A DNA stretch of 64,000 nucleotides, from assembly GCF_006346315.1 (NCBI RefSeq), contig NZ_VDMR01000001.1, forward strand, positions 1,488,001 through 1,552,000, written 5' to 3'. The notes beneath the pieces were generated by a model. The model had not been told where the DNA came from, made no database searches, and saw only the letters and a list, made by a program, of their open reading frames with translations. The stretch is from Nocardioides litoris. Its GTDB lineage: Bacteria; Actinomycetota; Actinomycetes; Propionibacteriales; Nocardioidaceae. This document shows positions 26,011 through 34,262 of the stretch, piece by piece (the first letter of the stretch is position 1; each line of letters begins with the position of its first letter). A program made the position numbers and the translations under genes.

Positions 26011-26091
26011 GCGCGCACCCTAGCCGCCGCAGCGGTCGCGACCCACCCACCCGGGTGTCGACCCGGAGCGTCCTCGTGGTGTGGTGGCCCC

Positions 26092-27501
26092 GTGCACCAG
26101 CTCGACGTGGACTACCTCGTCGTCGGCGCCGGGGCGGCCGGCCTCGCCTTCACCGACGCGCTCATCGACCACACCGACCCCTCGGTGCGGGTGGCGGTCG
26201 TCGACCGCCGCGACGGCGTCGGCGGGCACTGGCGCGCTGCGTACCCCTTCGTCCGGCTCCACCAGGCCTCGCAGTTCTACGGCGTCGCCTCGACCGTGCT
26301 CGGCGGTGAGCGCCAGACCGAGGGCCCCGAGGCGGGCCTGTTCGAGCGGGCCGACCGCGACACGGTGCTGGCCCACTACGAGCGCGTCGTGGCCCACCGC
26401 ATGGTCGGCCCCGGCCGGGTCGACCTGCTCCTCGGCGCCGAGCACGTCGGCGACGGCGTGGTGCGGGCCGCGGACGGCACGTCGTACGCCGTCCGGCCCG
26501 GCGCCCGGGTCGTCGACGCGACCTACCTCTCGCCGCGCGTGCCCTCGGAGTCGCCGGCCGGGTTCGCGGTCGACGACGACGCCCGCGCCGTCGCGGTCAA
26601 CCTGCTCCCCGAGGCCGGCCACGCCCCGGAGGTGGTCGTCGTCGGGTCGGGCAAGACCGCCACCGACGCCGTCGTCTGGCTGCTGCAGCAGGGCACCGAC
26701 CCCGACGCGATCGTGTGGGTCCGCCCGCGCGAGCCCTGGATGCTCGACCGCGCCGTCGTGCAGCCCGACCCCACGGTCTTCCTCGGCATGGCCGCGAGCG
26801 TGATGCGCTCGGCGGCCGCGGCGTCCTCCCTCGACGACCTGTTCCTGCGCCTCGAGGACGCGGGGACCATGATCCGCATCGACCGCTCCCTCACCCCCAC
26901 CATGGCCAAGGCGCCGACCCTCGGCGCGTGGGAGCTCGACCTGCTCCGCACCGTGCACCGCGTGGTCCGGCTCGGCCACCTGCGGCGCGTCTCCCGGGGC
27001 CGCCTGCACCTCGACGAGGGCACGGTCGACGTCGCGCCCGACGCCCTGGTGGTCGACTGTGCGGCTGACGGCCTGCGCCGACGCCCCCGCACCCCCATCT
27101 GGTCCGCCGACGCGATCACGCTGCAGCCGGTGCGGTCGGGGTTCCCGTGCTTCGGCGCCGCGCTCGTGGGGTACGTCGAGGCGACCCGCCCCGGCGGGCC
27201 TGCGGGCGACCCGGTGAGCGACGCCGAGAAGAACCGGCTCGCCCCGCCGTCGTCCTTCGGCAATTCCCTGGCCGACTGGGCCGCGATGAACGCCCTCGGC
27301 TCCCGCGCCGCCACCGCCTTCGGCGCCGAGCCCGACATCGCTGCCTGGGCGGCGACCGTCGCGCTCAACCCCTCCCGCGTCCCGCCCGGCCACCCCTCCT
27401 CGCCGGCCCTCGACGCCGCGCGGGCCGACCTGGCCGAGCACACCGGCCCCGGTGTGGCCCGGCTGGAGGAGCTCGCCGGCCTGCCGCCCGGCGCCAGCTA
27501 G
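26092..27501 (+). CDS. FAD/NAD(P)-binding flavoprotein monooxygenase-like protein
   Basis: A 469-residue flavoprotein with an N-terminal FAD site VGAGAAGLAF (about residue 9), a GVGGHWRAAYPFVRL segment resembling the GGxW motif of flavin monooxygenases (about 45) and a second dinucleotide site VVGSGKTATDAV (about 184). The overall form suggests a class B-type monooxygenase or reductase, but the Baeyer-Villiger fingerprint is not evident. The GTG at 26092 is the first start after the candidate retron RNA. The gene may share a transcript with the pseudouridine synthase 4 bp downstream. Substrate unknown. Confidence 0.65.
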   Translation: MHQLDVDYLVVGAGAAGLAFTDALIDHTDPSVRVAVVDRRDGVGGHWRAAYPFVRLHQASQFYGVASTVLGGERQTEGPEAGLFERADRDTVLAHYERVVAHRMVGPGRVDLLLGAEHVGDGVVRAADGTSYAVRPGARVVDATYLSPRVPSESPAGFAVDDDARAVAVNLLPEAGHAPEVVVVGSGKTATDAVVWLLQQGTDPDAIVWVRPREPWMLDRAVVQPDPTVFLGMAASVMRSAAAASSLDDLFLRLEDAGTMIRIDRSLTPTMAKAPTLGAWELDLLRTVHRVVRLGHLRRVSRGRLHLDEGTVDVAPDALVVDCAADGLRRRPRTPIWSADAITLQPVRSGFPCFGAALVGYVEATRPGGPAGDPVSDAEKNRLAPPSSFGNSLADWAAMNALGSRAATAFGAEPDIAAWAATVALNPSRVPPGHPSSPALDAARADLAEHTGPGVARLEELAGLPPGAS

Positions 27502-27505
27502 CCCG

Positions 27506-28435
27506 GTGCCGCCCCGCTCGCCCCTCCCGCCGCGCCACGGCCTCCAGCCCGCCTGGGTCAAGTCGCCCGACCGGCACACGGCCGACCCGGCGTCGTACGC
27601 CTCGATGGCGGGGTGGCTGCGCACCGCCGTCGACGACCGCGTCGACGTCGACGCGCTGCTGGCCCAGGGCCGCTTCGTGTACGCCGACGGAGCGGCGGTG
27701 ACCGAGTCCGACGCCTACCGCCCGCACACGTTCGTCTGGTTCCACCGCGACCTGCGGGCCGAACCGGTGGTGCCGGGCGAGATCACGGTCGTGCACCGCG
27801 ACGAGCGGGTGGTCGTGGTCGACAAGCCCGCGTTCCTCTCGACGGTGCCGCGCGGCAACCATGTCGTGCAGAGCCTGGTGGTGCGGCTGCGCGACGGGCT
27901 CGGCCTGCCCGACCTGACCCCGATGCACCGGCTCGACCGGATCACCTCCGGCCTCGTGCTCTGCGTCGTGCGCCGCGAGGACCGCGGGGCCTACCAGTCG
28001 ATGTTCGCCGCCGGCACCGTCCGCAAGACCTACCGGGCCCTGGCCCCCCACGTCGATGCGCTGGAGATGCCCACCACCGTCCGCACCCACATCCGGCCGG
28101 TCCCGCGCACCGGCCGTGCCGAGACCGTGCCCGGCGCGCCGGTCAACGCCGAGACGCTGCTGCAGGTCGAGTCGCGGGTCGCGGGCGGGGGTGACCTGGC
28201 GACGTACCGGCTCCACCCGCGCACCGGCCGCACCCACCAGCTCCGCCTGCACCTCCTCGGTCTCGGCGCGCCCATCGTCGGTGACCCGCTCTACCCCGTC
28301 GACCGGCACGTCGACATCGACGACTTCTCCGACCCGCTCCAGCTGCTCGCCGCCGAGCTCGCCTACGTCGACCCGGTCGACGGCCGGCCGCGGCACCACG
28401 TGAGCGCGAGGCGGCTGCCGCTCCTGCCGGCGTGA
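27506..28435 (+). CDS. RluA-family pseudouridine synthase
   Basis: A 309-residue RluA/TruC-like synthase. The catalytic motif HRLDRITSGLVL (Asp at about residue 139) and the late HPRTGRTHQLRLHL (about 240) are diagnostic. It isomerises uridine to pseudouridine in rRNA or tRNA. The usual N-terminal S4 domain is not obvious and is replaced by about 90 residues ending in ITVVHRDERVVVVDKP. The GTG at 27506 lies 4 bp after the flavoprotein stop. Confidence 0.88.
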   Translation: MPPRSPLPPRHGLQPAWVKSPDRHTADPASYASMAGWLRTAVDDRVDVDALLAQGRFVYADGAAVTESDAYRPHTFVWFHRDLRAEPVVPGEITVVHRDERVVVVDKPAFLSTVPRGNHVVQSLVVRLRDGLGLPDLTPMHRLDRITSGLVLCVVRREDRGAYQSMFAAGTVRKTYRALAPHVDALEMPTTVRTHIRPVPRTGRAETVPGAPVNAETLLQVESRVAGGGDLATYRLHPRTGRTHQLRLHLLGLGAPIVGDPLYPVDRHVDIDDFSDPLQLLAAELAYVDPVDGRPRHHVSARRLPLLPA

Positions 28436-28448
28436 ACCGTCTGCTCCG

Positions 28449-28490
28449 CGTGGCTGGTGTGGGCGGCCGCGCGCGTAGTCGATCGGGTCA
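28449..28490 (-). repeat. Edge remnant of dispersed element, family 2
   Basis: GTGGCTGGTGTGGGCGGCC through GCGCGTAGTCGATCGGG matches the outer 40 bases of the element at 13455-13580. The GTCAAGGAC core is absent, so this is a partial copy in the gap between two converging genes. Confidence 0.6.
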
Positions 28491-28510
28491 CCAGCCCCGC
28501 AGACCAGGAC

Positions 28511-29401
28511 TCACCGCCGCGCGTTGACGACCGCGACCGCCTCCAGGAACGCCGGCACGAACCTCTCCGCCTCCAGCACGCACGCCGCGTGGCCGGAGTC
28601 GACCTCGTGCGTCGTCGCGCCGCCGATCGCCCGCGCCAGTCCGCGCTGGCGCTCGGCGGGGATCACCCGGTCGCGCGCGGTGACGACGACGGCCGTCGGG
28701 ACGTCGACGCGGGGGAGCCAGGGGCGGGAGTGGTGGCGACCGAGGGCGGCGAGGGCCTGGCCGACCGCCCACGGGCTCGTGGACCGGAACTCGCCGATCG
28801 CCCACTCCTGCACGTCGGTGGGCGCGAGGTCCACGGACGCAGCGGCGCGGCGGGCAGTGGCCACCGCGGTCCGCGACCGCGACACGCCCCGCAGGCCGAG
28901 CATCGAGACGCCCATGCCGGTGAAGAACGCCCGCTCGGCCGGGTTGAGCTGGAAGCGGTCGGTGGTCGAGCAGAGCACCAGCCCGGCGACGTACGACGGG
29001 TGCTGGCGCCAGACCCGCTGCGCGACGACGCCGCCCATCGAGTAGCCCGCGACGACCGCCCGCTCGACGCCGAGCACGTCGCACAGCGCGGCCACGTCGT
29101 CGGCGCAGTCGCGCAGGGAGAACGCCTCGCCCTGGATGCCCTGCCCGTGCCAGCGCTGGTCGAGGGTGACGACGCGGTGGCGGTGGGCGAGCCGCTCGAC
29201 GACCGGGTACCACGTCAGCAGCCCGGTGCACCCGAGCGCGTGCAGCAGCACGACGACGGGGGCCCCGGGCGTGGGACCCGGGGTGTCGGTGACGTACGTC
29301 GTCCCGCGGCCCGGCAGCTCCACGAGACGGCCCTCGGGGATGCGCGCCCAGGGCAGGTAGACCCGGCGGGCCAGCCGCACGGCGGTGCTTCGAGCGGGCA
29401 C
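28511..29401 (-). CDS. Alpha/beta hydrolase in the KstR regulon
   Basis: A 296-residue alpha/beta hydrolase: oxyanion region LLHALGC (about 53), nucleophile GYSMGG (about 118) and late Asp and His (TARDRVI about 240, SGHAA about 268). Its GTG start is 30 bp from the KstR box shared with the divergent fused acyl-CoA dehydrogenase, and GAGGAGG precedes the start. Meta-cleavage hydrolases such as HsaD and various esterases share this fold; nothing here proves HsaD function. A role in hydrolysing a steroid or acyl-CoA intermediate is inferred from the operator only. Confidence 0.7.
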   Translation of the reverse strand: MPARSTAVRLARRVYLPWARIPEGRLVELPGRGTTYVTDTPGPTPGAPVVVLLHALGCTGLLTWYPVVERLAHRHRVVTLDQRWHGQGIQGEAFSLRDCADDVAALCDVLGVERAVVAGYSMGGVVAQRVWRQHPSYVAGLVLCSTTDRFQLNPAERAFFTGMGVSMLGLRGVSRSRTAVATARRAAASVDLAPTDVQEWAIGEFRSTSPWAVGQALAALGRHHSRPWLPRVDVPTAVVVTARDRVIPAERQRGLARAIGGATTHEVDSGHAACVLEAERFVPAFLEAVAVVNARR

Positions 29402-29431
29402 CCGGACCTCCTCGGACGGCGTGGCAGCGAG

Positions 29432-29451
29432 AACTAGAACAGGTTACAGTT
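29432..29451. promoter_or_regulatory. KstR operator of the side-chain degradation operon
   Basis: AACTAGAACAGGTTACAGTT fits TnnAACnnGTTnnA exactly. TACAGT at 29445-29450 is a -10-like hexamer seven bases before the GTG at 29458, which predicts a leaderless mRNA. The other arm serves the divergent hydrolase gene. Confidence 0.9.
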
Positions 29452-29457
29452 TCGGCC

Positions 29458-31686
29458 GTGACGACCATCGACGGGTTCTCGCCCGCGGACCCCGAGTCGC
29501 TCGACGCCGTGCGCTCGGTCGTCCGCTCCGTGCTCGACCAGGCCGCGGCCCACGACCGCGTGCCCACCTGGGCCGCGGTCGCCGAGGCCGGGCTCACCGC
29601 GCTCCCAGTGCCCGAGGCCCACGGCGGCGAGGGCCTCGGCCTGGCCGAGGTCGCGGTGCTGCTGCGCGAGACCGGCGCCCGCGCGGTGCACCTGCCGGTG
29701 TGGGAGACGCTGTGCTGCGGAGCGCTCGTGCTCGCCGCCGTCGGCACGCCCGCCCAGCAGGAGGCCCTGCTGCCCGGCGTCGCGGCCGGCGAGGTCGAGC
29801 TGGCCCCGGCGCTGCGCGAGGTCGGCCGTCGGCTGACCGACCGCCCCGCCGCGACGTACGACGCCGGCGCGGTCTCCGGCCGCAAGGTCGGCGTCACCCG
29901 GGCTGCCGAGGCCACCCGGCTGCTCGTGACCGCCCGGGACGCCGCGACCGACCGCGACGTCGTCGTCCTCGTCGACCCGCACGGGCCGGGCGTGACCCTG
30001 GAGGAGTCCGGCTCGTCGGCCCGGCTGACCACCCACACCGTCGTCCTCGACGGCGCGCCCGCCGGGGTGCTGGGCGACGGCACCGACCTGGCCGGCGCCG
30101 CGGCCCGCACCCTCGTCGAGCACGCCGTCGCCGGTCTCACCCTCACCGCCGCGGGCGTCGTGCGCGGGGCGGTCGACCTGACGGCCGACTACATCAAGGG
30201 CCGTCGCCAGTTCGGGCGGGCCCTGGCGGAGTTCCAGGCCGTCGCCATGCAGGCCGCCGACCTCTACATCGCCTCCCGCACGCTCGACCTCGCCGCCGAC
30301 AACGCCGCCTGGCGGGTCGGCGCCGGGCTGGAGGCCACCGACGACCTCGCCGTCGCGGCGTGGTGGACGGTCGCCGAGGCGCCGAAGGCCCTGCGCACCT
30401 GCCACCACCTCCACGGCGGCATGGGCGTCGACGAGACCTACCCGTTGCACCACTACTACTCCTGGGTCGTCGACGTCGCACACGCCCTCGGCACGCTGCC
30501 GGGCGACGTCGCGGTCGAGGACCCCGCGGCCAAGAACCTCGAGCTCACCGCCGCCCAGCGCGCCCTCAAGGCCGAGCTGCGCACCTACTTCCACGGGCTC
30601 GCCTCCGACGACGAGCACCTCGACATGGGCAAGGACCGGCACGGCCCGACCTACCAGCGCGTGATCCGGCAGATGGGCCAGGACGGCTGGATGGGCGTCG
30701 GCTGGCCCACCGAGCACGGCGGCCACGGGCTCGGCGAGGTCGAGCAGACGATCTTCGCCAACGAGGCCCAGCACGCCGACGTCCACCTGCCGGCGGTCAC
30801 CCTCCAGACCGTCGGGCCCACCCTGATCCGCTACGGCACCCAGAAGCAGAAGGACCTGTTCCTGGGCCGGATCCTGGCCGGCGACGTCCACTTCGCCATC
30901 GGCTACAGCGAGCCTGACGCCGGCACCGACCTGGCCTCGCTGCGCACCACCGCCCGCCGCGACGGCGAGCACTACGTCGTCAACGGCCAGAAGATGTGGA
31001 CCACCGGCGGCCACCAGGCCGACTACGTGTGGCTCGCCGTGCGCACCGACCCCGACGCGCCGAAGCACCGGGGCATCTCGATCCTCATCGTCGACACCTC
31101 CGACCCGGGCTACTCCTTCACCCCGATCATCACCGCCGACGGGTCCCACCACGTCAACGCGACCTACTACAACGACGTCCGCGTCCCCGTCGACATGCTC
31201 GTCGGTGAGGAGAACCAGGGCTGGCGCCTCATCACCACCCAGCTCAACCACGAGCGCGTGATGCTCGGCCCCGCCGGCCGCATCGAGGGCCTGCGCGACC
31301 GGATCGTGGAGTGGGCCGGCAAGGCCGGCGTCCTCGAGCGGCCCGACGTCCGCGACGTGCTCGGCCGGGTGACCGCGGCCTTCCGGGTCAACGAGCTGCT
31401 CAACTGGCAGGTCGCCCGCGCCGCCGCCGACGGCGAGGTCTCGGTCGGCGACGCGTCGTCGTCGAAGGTCTTCGCCGCCGACCAGGTGCAGCACCTCGCC
31501 GCCGACCTCGTCGCCGTCGTCCACCGGTACGGCGACCCGGCCGAGGCCGAGACCAGGCACCTGCTCCGCTACCTCGACGACCAGGCCAAGCGCAACCTCG
31601 TCCTCACCTTCGGCGGGGGCGTGCAGGAGGTCCAGCGCGAGCTCATCGGCATGTTCGGGCTCGGCCTGCCGCGGGTGCCCCGGTGA
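29458..31686 (+). CDS. Fused acyl-CoA dehydrogenase, FadE28-FadE29 (ChsE1-ChsE2) type
   Basis: A 742-residue protein with two acyl-CoA dehydrogenase units. Residues about 1-350 resemble FadE28/ChsE1 (YIKGRRQFGRALAEFQAVAM, LHGGMGVDE). Residues about 360-742 resemble FadE29/ChsE2 (MGWPTE-like MGVGWPTEHGG, SEPDAGTDLASLRT, KMWTTGG). In mycobacteria these are separate proteins forming an alpha2beta2 enzyme that dehydrogenates the 3-carbon (propionyl) side chain of the steroid CoA ester. Here they are one chain. The downstream order ChsH2 parts, ChsH1 and Ltp2 equals Rv3544c-Rv3540c, which supports the assignment. KstR box and leaderless promoter upstream. Confidence 0.88.
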   Translation: MTTIDGFSPADPESLDAVRSVVRSVLDQAAAHDRVPTWAAVAEAGLTALPVPEAHGGEGLGLAEVAVLLRETGARAVHLPVWETLCCGALVLAAVGTPAQQEALLPGVAAGEVELAPALREVGRRLTDRPAATYDAGAVSGRKVGVTRAAEATRLLVTARDAATDRDVVVLVDPHGPGVTLEESGSSARLTTHTVVLDGAPAGVLGDGTDLAGAAARTLVEHAVAGLTLTAAGVVRGAVDLTADYIKGRRQFGRALAEFQAVAMQAADLYIASRTLDLAADNAAWRVGAGLEATDDLAVAAWWTVAEAPKALRTCHHLHGGMGVDETYPLHHYYSWVVDVAHALGTLPGDVAVEDPAAKNLELTAAQRALKAELRTYFHGLASDDEHLDMGKDRHGPTYQRVIRQMGQDGWMGVGWPTEHGGHGLGEVEQTIFANEAQHADVHLPAVTLQTVGPTLIRYGTQKQKDLFLGRILAGDVHFAIGYSEPDAGTDLASLRTTARRDGEHYVVNGQKMWTTGGHQADYVWLAVRTDPDAPKHRGISILIVDTSDPGYSFTPIITADGSHHVNATYYNDVRVPVDMLVGEENQGWRLITTQLNHERVMLGPAGRIEGLRDRIVEWAGKAGVLERPDVRDVLGRVTAAFRVNELLNWQVARAAADGEVSVGDASSSKVFAADQVQHLAADLVAVVHRYGDPAEAETRHLLRYLDDQAKRNLVLTFGGGVQEVQRELIGMFGLGLPRVPR

Positions 31687-32189
31687 GCACCCGGCAGGCC
31701 GACGAGCGCCACGACCGGATCATGGCCGAGGCCGCCCGCGTGCAGGCGCTCGGCGAGGCGTCGGAGTCGTGGGCGCCGTACGCGGTCAACCAGCCCACCA
31801 TCGGCACCTGGCTCGATGCCCTGGGCTACGACAACGACCGGTTCCGCCAGGGCGAGGCGCCGCCGTCGATGGCGCAGGTCTGGACGATGCCCGGGCTCGG
31901 CCGCCGGCGGCCCGACGACGACCCGCTGCACGCGATGATGGAGGTGCTGACCGCCGAGGGGTACACCGCTGTGCTGGGCACCAACTGCGAGCAGACCTAC
32001 GAGCGCTACCTGCGGGTCGGCGAGGAGCTGCGGGTCACCACCGCCCTCGACTCCGTGGTCGGCCCCAAGACCACCGGCATGGGGATCGGCTACTTCGTCA
32101 CCTCCCGCAACCGCTGGTACGTCGACGACGAGCACGTCGCCACCATGCTGTTCCGCGTGCTCAAGTTCGTCCCGGGGGAGCGTCCCTGA
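31683..32189 (+). CDS. ChsH2 N-terminal MaoC-like hydratase subunit (split)
   Basis: A 168-residue protein corresponding to the N-terminal MaoC/hot-dog half of ChsH2, the steroid enoyl-CoA hydratase subunit. It carries SWAPYAVNQPTIGTWLDALG and YERYLRVGEELRV. In mycobacteria this half is fused to a DUF35 domain; here the DUF35 part is the next gene and the frames overlap (TGATG). The GTG start overlaps the dehydrogenase stop. With ChsH1 it should hydrate the double bond made by the FadE fusion. Confidence 0.85.
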   Translation: MSTRQADERHDRIMAEAARVQALGEASESWAPYAVNQPTIGTWLDALGYDNDRFRQGEAPPSMAQVWTMPGLGRRRPDDDPLHAMMEVLTAEGYTAVLGTNCEQTYERYLRVGEELRVTTALDSVVGPKTTGMGIGYFVTSRNRWYVDDEHVATMLFRVLKFVPGERP

Positions 32190-32572
32190 TGGCCGTGCGC
32201 CCGATGGTCAACCGCGACTCGCAGTTCTTCTGGGACGGCACGCAGGTGGGCGAGCTGCGCATCCAGGTCTGCAACGCCTGCGGGGCCACGCGGTTCCCGC
32301 CCGGGCCGGCGTGCCAGCAGTGCGAGGCCTACGACCGCGGCCACGAGGTCGCGGCGGGGGAGGGCACGGTCTACTCCTACGTCGTCCACCGCCACCCGCC
32401 CGTGCCCGGCAAGGAGCTGCCGATCGTCATCGCGCTCATCGACCTCGACGAGGGCGTCCGGATGGTGGGGGAGGTCGAGGGCGTCGACGACCTCGAGATC
32501 GGCCAGCGCCTGCGGGTCGACTTCCGCCGCGTCGACGACGACCTCACCCTGCCGGTCTGGAGGACCGTCTGA
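32189..32572 (+). CDS. DUF35 OB-fold/zinc-ribbon protein (ChsH2 C-terminal half)
   Basis: A 127-residue DUF35 protein with a rubredoxin-like zinc ribbon CNAC and CQQC (about residues 26-47) and an OB-fold (GTVYSYVVHRHPP). In characterised systems the ChsH2 DUF35 domain binds the Ltp2 thiolase-like aldolase and is needed for its activity. Here it is a free protein between the hydratase half and ChsH1, with overlapping start and stop codons on both sides. It probably forms the Ltp2-DUF35 complex directly. Confidence 0.87.
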   Translation: MAVRPMVNRDSQFFWDGTQVGELRIQVCNACGATRFPPGPACQQCEAYDRGHEVAAGEGTVYSYVVHRHPPVPGKELPIVIALIDLDEGVRMVGEVEGVDDLEIGQRLRVDFRRVDDDLTLPVWRTV

Positions 32573-32961
32573 TGCGCACCGTGACCGCCGGCGAGGTGCT
32601 GCCCGAGTGGAGCCTGCCGATGACGCCCACGACCATCGTGAGCACCGCCATCGCCACCCGCGACTGGCAGGACGTCCACCACGACCGCGACGTCGCCCAG
32701 GCGGCCGGGTCGAAGGACATCTTCATGAACATCCTGACCACCAACGGCCTCGTCGAGCGGTACGTCGTCGACTGGCTCGGCCACGACGCCGACCTGCGCG
32801 GCATCGCCATCCGGCTCGGCGCCCCGGCCCACCCCTACGACACGCTGACCTTCAGCGGCGAGGTCACCGAGGTCGCGGACGGCCTCGCGACCGTGCGCGT
32901 CACCGGGCGCGTCTCCCTCGGCGACCACGTGACCGGCACCGTGCGGGTGGTCGTGCCGTGA
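32572..32961 (+). CDS. ChsH1, MaoC-family steroid enoyl-CoA hydratase subunit
   Basis: A 129-residue MaoC dehydratase, the same length as Rv3541c (ChsH1). The hydratase motif is ATRDWQDVHHDRDVAQAAG with the catalytic Asp and His near residues 27 and 32. It pairs with ChsH2 to hydrate 3-oxo-4,17-pregnadiene-20-carboxyl-CoA. The ATG overlaps the DUF35 gene stop. A palindromic repeat follows before ltp2. Confidence 0.87.
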   Translation: MRTVTAGEVLPEWSLPMTPTTIVSTAIATRDWQDVHHDRDVAQAAGSKDIFMNILTTNGLVERYVVDWLGHDADLRGIAIRLGAPAHPYDTLTFSGEVTEVADGLATVRVTGRVSLGDHVTGTVRVVVP

Positions 32962-32969
32962 CCGGGCCG

Positions 32970-33013
32970 CACGGTGGTCGAGGAGGTCGCCCTGGCAACC
33001 GTCTCGAGACCAC
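32970..33013 (+). repeat. Palindromic dispersed repeat, family 1, inside an operon
   Basis: CACGGTGGTCGAGGAGG and CCGTCTCGAGACCAC lie in the 67-bp gap between chsH1 and ltp2, the only sizeable gap in an otherwise overlapping operon. The hairpin may attenuate ltp2 or stabilise the upstream mRNA. Confidence 0.8.
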
Positions 33014-33028
33014 GCGAGCCGAGCGCCC

Positions 33029-34216
33029 ATGACCACCCGGACCCTCAGCGGCAAGGCGGCGATCGTCGGCATCGGCGCGACGGAGTTCTCCAAGGCCTCG
33101 GGGCGCTCGGAGCTGCAGCTCTCGGTCGAGGCCGTGCGCGCGGCGGTGGCCGACGCCGGTCTCGAGGTCGGCGAGGTCGACGGCCTGACGACGTTCACGA
33201 TGGACACCTCAAGCGAGATCGCGGTGGCCCGTGAGCTCGGCCTGCCCGAGCTGCGGTTCTTCAGCCGCATCAACTTCGGCGGGGGCGCGGCGTGCGCGAC
33301 CGTGCAGCAGGCGGCGATGGCCGTGGCCACCGGCGTCGCCGACGTCGTGGTCGCCTACCGCGGGTTCAACGAGCGCTCGGAGAGCCGGTTCGGCCAGTTC
33401 TCGGTGGCCGCGGCGACCCAGGTCAACACCAACGGCCTCGACAACGCCTGGACCTACCCCCTCGGCCTCGGCACCCCGGCCGCGACGGTGGCGATGCAGG
33501 CCCGCCGCTACATGCACGAGTACGGCGCCACCTCGACCGACTTCGGCGCGGTGGCGGTGGCCGACCGGCGGCACGCGGCGACCAACCCGCACGCGTTCTT
33601 CCACGAGCGGCCGATCACGATCGAGGACCACCAGGCCTCGCGGATGATCGTCGACCCGCTCCACCTGCTCGACTGCTGCCAGGAGACCGACGGCGCCCAG
33701 GCCATCGTGGTCGTCTCGGCCGAGCGCGCCCGCGACCTCCCGCAGCGCCCGGCCCACGTGGTGGCCGCGGCGCAGGGCAGCGGGCGCGACCAGTTCGTGA
33801 TGACCTCCTACTACCGCGACGACATCGGCATCCCCGAGATGGGTGTCGTGGGCCGCGAGCTGTGGCGGCAGTCGGGCCTCACGCCGGCCGACGTGCCGAC
33901 GGCCGTGCTCTACGACCACTTCACGCCGTACGTGCTGATGCAGCTGGAGGAGCTCGGCTTCTGCGGGCGGGGCGAGGCACCCGGCTTCGTCGCCGACGGA
34001 GCGATCGAGCTCGGGGGCCGGCTGCCGCTCAACACCCATGGCGGGCAGCTGGGGGAGGCCTACCTGCACGGGATGAACGGCATCGCCGAGGCGGTCCGCC
34101 AGGTGCGCGGCACCTCGGTCAACCAGGTGCCCGCGGCGGTCGACGGTCACGTGCTGGTGACCGCCGGCACCGGCGTCCCGACGAGCGGGCTGGTGCTCGG
34201 CGCGGCCCTAGTGTGA
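33029..34216 (+). CDS. ltp2: Ltp2, thiolase-fold retro-aldolase of the steroid side chain
   Basis: A 395-residue thiolase-superfamily lipid-transfer protein (AAIVGIGATEFSKASGR at the N-terminus, NTHGGQLGEAYLHGMNG near residue 340). Ltp2 cleaves 17-hydroxy-3-oxo-4-pregnene-20-carboxyl-CoA into androstenedione and propionyl-CoA, together with a DUF35 partner encoded two genes upstream. It is the last step of side-chain removal and closes the KstR-controlled operon. Confidence 0.9.
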   Translation: MTTRTLSGKAAIVGIGATEFSKASGRSELQLSVEAVRAAVADAGLEVGEVDGLTTFTMDTSSEIAVARELGLPELRFFSRINFGGGAACATVQQAAMAVATGVADVVVAYRGFNERSESRFGQFSVAAATQVNTNGLDNAWTYPLGLGTPAATVAMQARRYMHEYGATSTDFGAVAVADRRHAATNPHAFFHERPITIEDHQASRMIVDPLHLLDCCQETDGAQAIVVVSAERARDLPQRPAHVVAAAQGSGRDQFVMTSYYRDDIGIPEMGVVGRELWRQSGLTPADVPTAVLYDHFTPYVLMQLEELGFCGRGEAPGFVADGAIELGGRLPLNTHGGQLGEAYLHGMNGIAEAVRQVRGTSVNQVPAAVDGHVLVTAGTGVPTSGLVLGAALV

Positions 34217-34260
34217 AGCCTTTTGCTTCATCCGCAGCAGATGAAGGTGATAACTTCATC
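34212..34260. promoter_or_regulatory. Four-half-site operator array upstream of the SatD-like gene
   Basis: Half-sites alternate in orientation with exactly 7-base spacers: TGTGAAG (34212-34218, one mismatch), CTTCATC (34226-34232), GATGAAG (34240-34246) and CTTCATC (34254-34260). The 14-base period ends 2 bases before the satD-like start codon, so bound protein would block initiation. A TGATAA hexamer (34248-34253) may be the -10. The gene's own C-terminal helix-turn-helix makes autoregulation likely. Confidence 0.75.
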
Positions 34261-34262
34261 TC

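Noticed and set aside
20994..26018. A 1674-codon open frame on the minus strand
   Set aside because: Only its last 165 codons (the deaminase) make sense. The rest is an antisense or off-frame shadow of the esterase, WS/DGAT and reverse transcriptase genes in GC-rich DNA.
25817..26050. An N-terminal extension of the reverse transcriptase up to 26050
   Set aside because: The translation is arginine/proline-rich without family resemblance, and the segment holds the inverted repeats and hairpins of the candidate ncRNA.
28511..29401. HsaD (meta-cleavage product hydrolase)
   Set aside because: The fold fits, but no HsaA-C genes are near and no HsaD-specific motif could be confirmed by eye.
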